NCBI GenBank assembly: GCA_913030835.1
Contig: CAJWDP010000006.1
Location: forward strand, 35,043 to 99,042
DNA length: 64,000 nucleotides
Source: an uncultured Flavobacteriales bacterium
GTDB taxonomy: Bacteria > Bacteroidota > Bacteroidia > Flavobacteriales_D > Parvicellaceae
Direction: 5' to 3'
Below are positions 9,756 through 17,282 of this stretch, one piece after another. The stretch's first letter is position 1. Every line of letters starts with the position of its first letter. The position numbers and the translations under genes were made by a program. Below the pieces are notes generated by a model. The model did not search any database, was not told where the DNA came from, and saw nothing but the letters and a program-made list of their open reading frames with translations.

Positions 9756-12700
9756 TTAAAAATCAAGTTTAATTCCTAATCTAATCGTCCTAGGAACACT
9801 GTAGTTAAATGGGTTATTGGCTCTTAGAGCATACAGATAGCGGTACGTCTCCTGGCTATTCTGTAGTTCAATGGTATTTTGAAATTGTGCTGCATTCAAA
9901 TATCCGTCATCATCCGGATTACCCGTTGCTCTATAAACCGATACAATATTCCTCGTATTGAATAAGTTCGTAATCAATAGATAAATATTCAGATTGGCCA
10001 CCTTTTTTGCCTCTCCTTCGTCACTCTTACCGAACTTTAATGTGATGTTTTTGTCAAACTGAGCGTCAACTCTAAACTGCCAAGGCTTTCTCGCTCCATT
10101 CGGATTACCTTCCAGCTGGCCGTTCGTTCCAAGAGCAGAAGCAGTAATATTTGATTGTCCGCTATATGGTGTACCCGAAGCTAAGTTTGCTACGAAGTTA
10201 GCACCCGTATTTTTTAGTACTTGCTTCCCAAACCAAATCGGACCATTGTAATCCGATCCTTCACCAAATCGATAATCAACAGTTGCATTGATCGCATGTC
10301 TTTGGTCGTAGTTGAATGGGAAAATTGTTCTCAGGTTCGGCTGACCCGTATTCACTAGATTCAAGGCCGACTGAGCATCTGATCCAGTTCCCTCAGCAAA
10401 CTGCAACGTGTAAGCTGCTCTCATCCACAAGTTGCCCGTTCTTCTCAGGTCATACATTACTGTTAATCCCTTCACCGTTCCAAAGTCAATGTTACCGTAA
10501 GAAGTGTAAGTTCTTGGATAAGCTCCTGTTACCGCAACTACGGCTATCTGATCTCTAAGTTCTCGATAAAATGCCTGTATTTTCAACGATGAACTAGAAG
10601 AAAGCACTTGTTGGAAACCAAGCTCATAATCAATGGTTTTCGAAGGTCGAAGGTTTGGATTATTCACCGTTACATTTCTGTTTTTCATGTAGAAATAGTC
10701 CAACGGATCCAAACGATTTCCAAAATTTGGTCTTACCGTTAAGACATCATAATGAGCAAAAAACAATGCTTCATCTGATATTGGAAAAGAAAATGCGATA
10801 CGAGGCATAACATTTATTTGTGGTTCGTAATCCACAAATGCATTCGAGCTTACCTCATCATCCGGTGATACTCCATCAGCCAGGTAAGGCGCAACACCCG
10901 CAGCGGTGTAGATCAAAGAAGGATCCGTAATTGGAGTTCCATCTGCATTAAACCAGTTCGACCCTTCCCTATAACCATTCACAGAAGTAGGGTTGTAGAT
11001 ATCGTTCACATAAACAACAGCATCCTGGGATATTGAAGACGGATGGTTGAATTCTGAAACTTCTTTCACTGTTTTTGTTGGATACAAGCTAAACGGATCG
11101 CTTAACACCATTTGGTTCGCATCGAAACGATCCACCCTTAGACCAACATTGAAGATCAGATCATCGAATGCAAATTTATCCATGATGTAGGCTGCGGTAT
11201 AAATTGGTTCAAACGGCGCAACAGGTCTAGTAAAGTTGCCATACTCGTCCTGCTCTGTAAAGAAATCATCAAAACTAGGCTTGGTGGTTGTCTTCTGCCC
11301 CGTGTGATCGTAACCATAATAGGTTACAAAGTTGTTACCATTATTCAGCAACTCATCGGCTGAGAAAAGACCCAATCCACCATTCGCAGCATAGAACTCA
11401 GGGTCTATAGCATCCACATTAATGAACTCGGTACCATCCGGGTCCATACCCAACGCATTTCTTAAGTTGTAATCAAAAAATGCCTGAGCATCTGAACCAA
11501 CATATTCCCCAGGTGCAGCATTCAATCTTGCGTAATCAATCTGAGTAATCGACCCAATATTTGTAATTGTAGGCTTCGAATAATCGAGCTCAATAATGTG
11601 ATTGTTTGTCAACTGTCGCAAATGTGTCCATAGCGCGACCGGTGATGCAGAGAAAAAACGGTCTTGTCTTTGCTCGTATTCAAAACCAATTGAAACTGCG
11701 TGATTACCTATATCAGCGGATCCCATTGCCACCACTCGGAATTGCTGATTGTCCGTTCTTTGGTAACCGTTATACTGAGTACCGATATTGCCCCAGATTC
11801 CATAGACATTGCTTGGCAACATTCCATTCAATAGTGCATTTCCATCCAGGATTTGTGTGAAATTCTCATAGTTATCAATCGGATCATCGTATATGCTGTA
11901 GTACTGACTCGTAATTGCTGCAAGCTCGGTATTCGTTTCCGACGGTGTAAACTCTACCAAATAGTCATCAAATCCATTGTGCTCCAACGATTGCAGTTCG
12001 TTATTCCATTGATATGAATTTCTCCTGTAGGTTTCAAACTTTCCTACATAACCGTAGTTGAATAGATTGTCTCCATGAGTGTAATCCTCTACCCAATTGT
12101 TGAACTTCGAGAAGTCAGCACTTACCGTGTAGTAGATATTTTTGATTAAAGCTTGCTTTGCTTCGGGATCATCCTCGTCACGCTCACTCGTAAATCTTTG
12201 AGAAAATCTACCAAAAGCTCTCCAGGTTAGATTCGTAACTTTTGGGAAGTTGTCGTAATTAAACACTGAGTTAAACCAATCACCACTAGATCGTGTGTTC
12301 CAATCAAGAGATCCACCAAAAGTCAGGTTAACCGTTGGCCCTGCATTGATATCAAGCTTACCCGAGAAGGTAACACCCTGACGAGCGATGTTCTGTCTGT
12401 ATTTGACTTCTTCAAAATCATTTGCCGTCAAGAAATCGGTATTATAGAAAACCCCCTGTCCTGTTCCAGTGGGACGCAATGGGTTTGCGATCAGCTCATC
12501 CTTGACCGAAGGCTTCAGTCTGACTGTTGGAATTGCAAAAGGCCGATCATCAACGATAGATGTGGCGTTTGCAGAAATAAAGAAACCAACAATCGGTTCC
12601 GTTTTTTCTCCATTTGAATCCTTTTTCATGATAAGTGGACCGGACAGAGAACCTTCAAGTAGATTGTATCCAAAATTGTCCAGACCGTAGGTGTTTTCTC

Positions 12701-13445
12701 CTAATTTAAATCCGGAGGTTAGATAGTCAATACCTCCAAAGTAAAAGCTAGAAGGTCCACGCGTTGTAATTGATATTACACCACCGGTAGCATCCCCGTA
12801 GTTTGCCGGAAGTCCACCCGTAATAACCTGTACTTCTTGAATCGCTGCCTTAGGAAGACCTGTTGAACCCCTTACTTTAATACCATCTATATAGTAGTAA
12901 GTACTGTTGTTTCTCGCCCCTCTTACTGAAGATATGTTTCCATTGGCATCCTGACCAACACCCCCAACAGTTGCCGCGATAGAAGCAGCAGAACGTCCGG
13001 GCATTTTAGCAATGTCTTCTCTCGTTACCGTACCACCGGAAGCACCACCATCTTTGTCGATAAGAGGAACCTCATAATAGATTACTTCTACTTCATCCAG
13101 CATCTCACCGGTCTGCCCATCTCCCGTTTTCAATTTGAAATCCGCAAACTGTATTTTACCGTCATTCACAATTACCCCTTGCAGCCTCTGAGTCATGTAA
13201 CCAAATCCTTCTACCTCAAGGTCGTAAGAGGCAGCATCCAAGGAGCTGATCAAGTACTGACCTTCCATGTCTGTTTCGGTACCGCTCTTCAGCAAACCAT
13301 CTTTATACACTTTTATCGTGGCAAATGGAATTCCTTCACCTGTTTCCCGATCCAAAACTTTCCCTTTGATCTTACCCGTTTGTGCGAATGCACAAGTTGC
13401 TGATAATAAAAAGATTATGAATGTTGCGTAAACTTTTCGTAACAT
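9756..13445 (-). CDS. TonB-dependent outer-membrane receptor with CarboxypepD_reg-like N-terminus
   Basis: Active transporter of the outer membrane, energised by TonB-ExbBD. ATG at 13445 starts a clean signal peptide (MLRKVYATFIIFLLSATC, cleavage at AFAQ); the in-frame TTG at 13454 is not needed. Residues ~25-110 form the peptidase-regulatory-like domain (GKVLDRETGEGIPFATIKV). The plug follows with RSAASIAATVGGVGQD, SVRGARNNSTYYYIDG and QEVQVITGGLPANYGDATGG. A ~1000-residue barrel ends in PRTIRLGIKLDF with terminal Phe. There is no SusD-like partner; instead it heads the block with two giant T9SS proteins and a PorV-like protein. Substrate unknown. Confidence 0.93.
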   Translation of the reverse strand: MLRKVYATFIIFLLSATCAFAQTGKIKGKVLDRETGEGIPFATIKVYKDGLLKSGTETDMEGQYLISSLDAASYDLEVEGFGYMTQRLQGVIVNDGKIQFADFKLKTGDGQTGEMLDEVEVIYYEVPLIDKDGGASGGTVTREDIAKMPGRSAASIAATVGGVGQDANGNISSVRGARNNSTYYYIDGIKVRGSTGLPKAAIQEVQVITGGLPANYGDATGGVISITTRGPSSFYFGGIDYLTSGFKLGENTYGLDNFGYNLLEGSLSGPLIMKKDSNGEKTEPIVGFFISANATSIVDDRPFAIPTVRLKPSVKDELIANPLRPTGTGQGVFYNTDFLTANDFEEVKYRQNIARQGVTFSGKLDINAGPTVNLTFGGSLDWNTRSSGDWFNSVFNYDNFPKVTNLTWRAFGRFSQRFTSERDEDDPEAKQALIKNIYYTVSADFSKFNNWVEDYTHGDNLFNYGYVGKFETYRRNSYQWNNELQSLEHNGFDDYLVEFTPSETNTELAAITSQYYSIYDDPIDNYENFTQILDGNALLNGMLPSNVYGIWGNIGTQYNGYQRTDNQQFRVVAMGSADIGNHAVSIGFEYEQRQDRFFSASPVALWTHLRQLTNNHIIELDYSKPTITNIGSITQIDYARLNAAPGEYVGSDAQAFFDYNLRNALGMDPDGTEFINVDAIDPEFYAANGGLGLFSADELLNNGNNFVTYYGYDHTGQKTTTKPSFDDFFTEQDEYGNFTRPVAPFEPIYTAAYIMDKFAFDDLIFNVGLRVDRFDANQMVLSDPFSLYPTKTVKEVSEFNHPSSISQDAVVYVNDIYNPTSVNGYREGSNWFNADGTPITDPSLIYTAAGVAPYLADGVSPDDEVSSNAFVDYEPQINVMPRIAFSFPISDEALFFAHYDVLTVRPNFGNRLDPLDYFYMKNRNVTVNNPNLRPSKTIDYELGFQQVLSSSSSLKIQAFYRELRDQIAVVAVTGAYPRTYTSYGNIDFGTVKGLTVMYDLRRTGNLWMRAAYTLQFAEGTGSDAQSALNLVNTGQPNLRTIFPFNYDQRHAINATVDYRFGEGSDYNGPIWFGKQVLKNTGANFVANLASGTPYSGQSNITASALGTNGQLEGNPNGARKPWQFRVDAQFDKNITLKFGKSDEGEAKKVANLNIYLLITNLFNTRNIVSVYRATGNPDDDGYLNAAQFQNTIELQNSQETYRYLYALRANNPFNYSVPRTIRLGIKLDF

Positions 13446-13454
13446 AGATTTCAA

Positions 13455-13780
13455 CTAAAATTTATAATACCTACTCAAAACAAAGCGCGTAAATATAAAA
13501 CTTTTACAACAGTAAACACAAAGAAATATACTTGGAATACCTGTTATAATTTTACCTACCTCGAAAACGTTGTCTGCCAATTAATACCGACCTCGTTTCC
13601 CTTTTGTTTTTTAAAAGTAATCGCATGAAACTTATTATGCAATTCCATCTATACATTCGGCAAAATGAAATTAGGTATCGGGTACATAATTCCGTTTGCG
13701 GTATACTAAAATAGTCCCTGATAAACGTTAAATTCAAATAATCACGGTTCAAAAAGAGTCAATAATATACAAGTCCAATT
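13455..13780. other. 326-bp intergenic stretch with the promoter of the TonB block
   Basis: AT-rich, no convincing gene. Apart from the promoter-like elements at 13490-13522 I see no tRNA, hairpin-plus-U-run or repeat. A 66-codon minus-strand frame at 13552-13752 has no recognisable features and is not called. Confidence 0.6.
13490..13522 (-). promoter_or_regulatory. Likely promoter of the TonB/giant/PorV block
   Basis: The minus strand has TTTG (13522-13519), a 21-bp spacer, then TATATTTA (13497-13490). This is one mismatch from the Bacteroidota -33/-7 pattern TTTG-N19-21-TAnnTTTG. Predicted start near 13483, leaving a leader of about 40 nt before the ATG at 13445. Confidence 0.45.
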
Positions 13781-14101
13781 TCATTTCTTGCGAAACCAGC
13801 GTTTGTAAAAGGGATCTTTCTTATTGGCTTTGAGTCGCTTGGATTTTTTCTTGGTTTGTTTCATTCGCTTTCTAGTTGCCTTGTCTTGGAGCTTAAGGTG
13901 TCTTTTGGTCAGCTCATCTTCTACCTGCTTCATTTGATCCTCCTTCTCCTCCTCCCTGCCTTTCACATCTCGATTCTTTTTGTTTTGCTTTTTGATCGAA
14001 ACTTTTTTCGCTTTTTGGGCATAGGACTGATTCGGAACAGCGGCAGAAGACAATAAAGTCAGCAGAATTAGAGTTATGTAAAAAATGTATTTTGACCTCA
14101 T
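13781..14101 (-). CDS. Small secreted Lys-rich protein of unknown function
   Basis: 106 aa with a signal peptide (MRSKYIFYITLILLTLLSSA, cleavage near SYA-QKA). The mature part is extremely basic and probably helical: KVSIKKQNKKNRDVKGREEE, then RKRMKQTKKKSKRLKANKK, ending in YKRWFRKK. Short basic periplasmic proteins of this kind are common in Bacteroidota, but I know no established role. Possible activities are binding of nucleic acid, LPS or other polyanions; that is a guess from charge alone. It is divergently oriented to the Rieske-like lipoprotein gene, with only 41 bp between starts and a palindromic GTAAATTTAC in that gap. Confidence 0.72.
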   Translation of the reverse strand: MRSKYIFYITLILLTLLSSAAVPNQSYAQKAKKVSIKKQNKKNRDVKGREEEKEDQMKQVEDELTKRHLKLQDKATRKRMKQTKKKSKRLKANKKDPFYKRWFRKK

Positions 14102-14124
14102 TCAACAGAAACGCTTGAATTGTA

Positions 14125-14134
14125 GTAAATTTAC
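14125..14134. promoter_or_regulatory. Palindromic GTAAATTTAC in a 41-bp divergent gap
   Basis: The palindrome contains TAAATTTA on both strands, one base from the -7 consensus TAnnTTTG in each direction. It lies between the start of the basic protein (14101) and of the Rieske-like lipoprotein (14143). The same decamer occurs at 61654-61663 in another divergent gap. Confidence 0.35.
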
Positions 14135-14142
14135 AGAAAATC

Positions 14143-14577
14143 TTGTGTTTGTATAAAAATCCGCTTTACATTATCGTAGCCGTATGCGTCCTTCTATGCA
14201 CGGTCGTTGGTTGCAGAAAACAGCAACAGATTATTCCTTACGTTAATGTAGACCTCTATATTAATATAGATAATCCGGCTTATTTCCACCTCACTTCTAT
14301 TGGCGGATGGGATTATATAAACGGAGGATCAAAGGGGCTTATTGTATACAGACAGCTATCCGATAAGTTTAATGTATATGATCGTCATTGCACATACAAC
14401 TCTGAAAATGCATGTGGCTATGCATCTGTTGACTCTACCGGCATTCAAATTGCTTGTGATTGCGACGGCAGTGTTTATCAATTGCATGACGGCACTGTAA
14501 TTCAAGGCCCCGCAACACTTCCTCTGCACCAGTACAGAACTGATTTCAACGGTTCTATTTTGCACATCTACAATTGA
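14143..14577 (+). CDS. Rieske-fold-like lipoprotein lacking full cluster ligands
   Basis: 144 aa counted from TTG at 14143; a second TTG at 14149 is equally possible and no ATG fits. The N-terminus is a lipoprotein signal with lipobox VVGC (Cys24). The C-terminal half follows the Rieske layout: a box I-like DRHC (80-83), a box II-like CDCDGSVY (105-112), then DGTVIQGPATLPLHQY (116-131). In true Rieske proteins the ligands are C-x-H in box I and C-x-x-H in box II. Here the box I Cys is replaced (Asp80) and the box II His is Asp108, so a normal 2Fe-2S centre looks impossible. Likely an envelope protein that kept the fold but lost the cluster. Medium confidence in the fold. Confidence 0.65.
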   Translation: MCLYKNPLYIIVAVCVLLCTVVGCRKQQQIIPYVNVDLYINIDNPAYFHLTSIGGWDYINGGSKGLIVYRQLSDKFNVYDRHCTYNSENACGYASVDSTGIQIACDCDGSVYQLHDGTVIQGPATLPLHQYRTDFNGSILHIYN

Positions 14578-14619
14578 GTTGTAACTTCCTGCCGCTTTAC
14601 AACAAAGGATTAATTTGCT

Positions 14620-15309
14620 ATGCAAATCATAGATCTTGATGATTTCGATTCTCTGAATACCATTTTGACACACATTGAAAATGGCCCGATAGTTTTAGAA
14701 TTACCCACAGTTTTCAGCATCGTCTGTTTGCCCACTAGTGAAGGTATTGAGCAGATGAACCAAATAAAAGCAAGAAGAGCCGGAAAAAACTATGGTTCAT
14801 TGATTGGAAATCTAGAACCTTTTTACAATTTGTTACAGAAAGAAATTCGATCGGGCGAATTTTCAAATCTCACCGATCTCTATAAATTAAACGGAACCTT
14901 TATTAGAGGTAAAATTACCCATGATTCCTTCAATTCAGAAACGGTTAGAAATGGTACTCATCAGGGGCTTCTTTTGACAGGTCCCATACAGCATCTATGC
15001 GCATCGATTGAAGTGAACTTTCAGTCAATTGCAGACCTAGAATTGTACGATAACAAACAGTACTCTTCCCCCATTTGCACAAGTGCTAATTTAAGTGGTG
15101 ACCCAAGCGGTAGCATAACTGAATTAAAAGATGCTCTTGAATTTGCAAAAAATCGAGGGGTTGAGCTGGTGGTTACCATTAAAGAGGGGCTCAAGTCGAA
15201 ACACAAAGGCTCTTACCCGATCGTTTGGTTGAAAGAAAATGAGTTTACTATAGAACGCAACGGACCCGGACTTGACCAGTTAAATTTAAGTTCCCACAGA
15301 AAGAACTAA
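14620..15309 (+). CDS. Divergent TsaC/Sua5/YrdC-domain protein
   Basis: TsaC/Sua5 enzymes make threonylcarbamoyl-AMP for the t6A modification of ANN-decoding tRNAs. This 229-aa protein has the domain outline: PT at 29-30, the KxR nucleotide-binding signature as KARR at 50-53, and TSANLSGDPSG at 154-164. Other parts differ: the usual TVYGL after PT is VFSIVCLP, and the VR.P region reads VRNGTHQG. It could be the genuine t6A enzyme of a divergent lineage, or a second copy with a different job, as found in many Bacteroidota. The start ATG is 42 bp after the Rieske-like gene, so the two may be cotranscribed. Confidence 0.75.
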   Translation: MQIIDLDDFDSLNTILTHIENGPIVLELPTVFSIVCLPTSEGIEQMNQIKARRAGKNYGSLIGNLEPFYNLLQKEIRSGEFSNLTDLYKLNGTFIRGKITHDSFNSETVRNGTHQGLLLTGPIQHLCASIEVNFQSIADLELYDNKQYSSPICTSANLSGDPSGSITELKDALEFAKNRGVELVVTIKEGLKSKHKGSYPIVWLKENEFTIERNGPGLDQLNLSSHRKN

Positions 15310-15310
15310 T

Positions 15311-16684
15311 CTAGGCGGAATTCAATATTGACAGAATTGATTGTAAATTATTTCCTTGCTCCAGCCTCATTATTTTATCCGCAATTTTTTCCGAATTCTT
15401 TTCACCTAAAAGAGAACCTGTGCATCTTCTGAACTTATCCTTGAGCTCATCTTGACTGGCAGGTGATTTCCAATGACCCGGCCATCGGTCACTCAACGAT
15501 TTTCTGGCATCATCCAATTCTATTTTTATTTCCATCGTTCCAAAAGTGGATTGAATGTTAGGATCCATATCCAGTGTAATTCTTTTCAAAAGCGTCTGCA
15601 TATCTTCTTTATTCAGTCTTTCTTCGGTATAGCTGTCAAAGTCAACAAATCCATCTAATATTCCCAATGCGACATTGTATTGAAAGCTGAATCTGCATGC
15701 ATCAGAATCTATTGGATTTGGTCGATCACAATACTTGAAAACCGGTGAGGAAATTCGAACACGCTTAGGAACTTCACCATTCCTGTATAGCGGAATCGCT
15801 GCATCAATAGCGACCTGCATAGCAGTATGAGCCGGCCATTTTTTGAATGCAAACCCTGGATCTGAAAAACAATCCAACGCAGACATTCCTTTGAGTAGCA
15901 ATTCACGATCAAAATAATCACCTCCATAAACCTGACCCCAGCCACTTGCGCCTTCAAAAGTCGCAACGGAAGCTGTAAATCCTTTTTTAGCCAATAACGC
16001 ACTCTCTACACCTACTCTCGAGGCGTGACCACAGTGGGTGCTCTTTGTCATTGTTCCTATATTACCGGCCAGGCCGGATGATCTGCTCGCAGCAATACCG
16101 ATTGCCATAGCAAGTTCATCTTGGCTCAAACCGAGCCATAATCCCGAAGTTAAAGCACTTCCCAAAGCACCGACCGTACCGGGAGGATGAAACCCCTGTT
16201 TCTGAAAAGGAAAATGTCTTTTTTCGTGAGATGCTGAAGCATCATGCTGTTTAGCAGCCTTTCTCAAATCTGCCTGAAGCTGGACTCCAGCAATAAAAGC
16301 GGTCAAGAACTTTTCTCCTGACGCATTATCGGCATCCGAATGCGCGAGTGCCAGCAAACCAGCCAAGACCGGAGAAACAACATGGGTTGGTGGCAAAAAC
16401 ATGGGTTCAAAGTCCAAAACATGTGTCGCCGCCCCATTAATAAATGCAGCCTCCTGAGGCGATGTCTTAAAGCCTTGACCATAAATAGGACTAATTGATT
16501 TACAACCGAGACCTTTTACGTGGTCGGATAGAATATTAATGGTCGGGTGACTCATTCCTGCTATCATCACACCTATGCCATCCAATATCAAATTCTTGGC
16601 TACTAAAGCCGGTTGATCAGAAATATTCGATAAAGTAATGAGTTTCGCCTTCTGACAAATCTCTCGAGTAGTAGGAGTGTTCAT
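15311..16684 (-). CDS. MmgE/PrpD family protein
   Basis: This family includes 2-methylcitrate dehydratase and cis-aconitate decarboxylase (IrgI) and related dehydratases or decarboxylases. The 457-aa protein spans the family's full length. Visible signatures: ILDGIGVMIAGMSHP near the N-terminus, INGAATHVLDFEPM with THVVSPVLAGLLALA (residues ~80-115), GFHPPGTVGALGSALTSGLW, MTKSTHCGHASRVGVESALL and FKKWPAHTAMQVAIDAA. The last is the lid-domain substrate region. There is no prpB or prpC beside it, so a methylcitrate-cycle role is not supported by context; the substrate is unknown. It faces the TsaC-like gene tail to tail with a 1-bp gap, and its start is followed upstream by the dcw terminator. 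Confidence 0.85.
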   Translation of the reverse strand: MNTPTTREICQKAKLITLSNISDQPALVAKNLILDGIGVMIAGMSHPTINILSDHVKGLGCKSISPIYGQGFKTSPQEAAFINGAATHVLDFEPMFLPPTHVVSPVLAGLLALAHSDADNASGEKFLTAFIAGVQLQADLRKAAKQHDASASHEKRHFPFQKQGFHPPGTVGALGSALTSGLWLGLSQDELAMAIGIAASRSSGLAGNIGTMTKSTHCGHASRVGVESALLAKKGFTASVATFEGASGWGQVYGGDYFDRELLLKGMSALDCFSDPGFAFKKWPAHTAMQVAIDAAIPLYRNGEVPKRVRISSPVFKYCDRPNPIDSDACRFSFQYNVALGILDGFVDFDSYTEERLNKEDMQTLLKRITLDMDPNIQSTFGTMEIKIELDDARKSLSDRWPGHWKSPASQDELKDKFRRCTGSLLGEKNSEKIADKIMRLEQGNNLQSILSILNSA

Positions 16685-16776
16685 GAGTTGAGGAAATTAA
16701 GTAAAATAATTTGAAATTTTTGGCATTAACATAGAATCTCAAAATAAAACAAAGACCAAATTGCCAGCGGTTTAAC

Positions 16777-16806
16777 AAAAAAGCCTCCTCGATTACACGA
16801 GGAGGC
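16777..16806 (-). terminator. Strong intrinsic terminator ending the dcw operon
   Basis: The minus strand reads GCCTCCTCG, loop TGTAAT, CGAGGAGGC, then a run of six T. The 9-bp stem is perfect. It lies 21 bp after the yqeY stop. Confidence 0.88.
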
Positions 16807-16827
16807 CAACAACAAAATACTGATCTT

Positions 16828-17280
16828 CTATTTTAACAACTTACTTTTTACCAAACTGGATACAAGATTACCATCGGCCTTTCCTTGTAATTTTGCCATT
16901 ACTGCGCCCATCACCTTTCCCATATCCTGCGGGCCAGAAGCATTGAGCTGGGCAATCAAACCATCCACTGCTTCATGAACCTCCTCTTCACTCATCTGCT
17001 CTGGAAGATAGACCTCTATCACACTTGACTGAAATTTTTCAATTTCAGCGAGATCCTCACGACCTTGTTCCACATAAATTTGAGCCGCATCTTTTCTTTG
17101 CTTATAAAGCTTATTCAAAATTTTATGCTCCGAATCCTCTGCAACTGTTCCATCTCCTCCTTCTTTAGTTGCCTCTACCAACAAAGCAGCTTTGATGGCT
17201 CGAAGGGCCTCTAATTTTTCTTTCTCTCGAGCTTTTATCGCCGATTTTATATCGGAGTTGATTCGGTCAGCTAAGCTCAT
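16828..17280 (-). CDS. GatB/YqeY domain protein
   Basis: 150 aa from ATG 17280, which lies 2 bp after the ftsZ stop; the longer frame would begin at a TTG. YqeY proteins resemble the tail domain of GatB, the tRNA-dependent amidotransferase subunit, and are thought to bind tRNA-like partners, though their role is not settled. Seen here: MSLADRINSDIKSAIKAREK, LEALRAIKAALLVEATKEGG, the acidic middle, QEL-type helix VIEVYLPEQMSEEEV and the C-terminal GPQDMGKVMGAVMAKLQGKA followed by GNLVSSLVKSKL. It is the last gene of the dcw operon before a strong terminator, so its expression should follow ftsZ. Confidence 0.88.
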   Translation of the reverse strand: MSLADRINSDIKSAIKAREKEKLEALRAIKAALLVEATKEGGDGTVAEDSEHKILNKLYKQRKDAAQIYVEQGREDLAEIEKFQSSVIEVYLPEQMSEEEVHEAVDGLIAQLNASGPQDMGKVMGAVMAKLQGKADGNLVSSLVKSKLLK

Positions 17281-17282
17281 GG

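Noticed and set aside
13552..13752. 66-codon minus-strand frame in the TonB upstream gap
   Set aside because: No signal, motif or operon spacing; probably chance.
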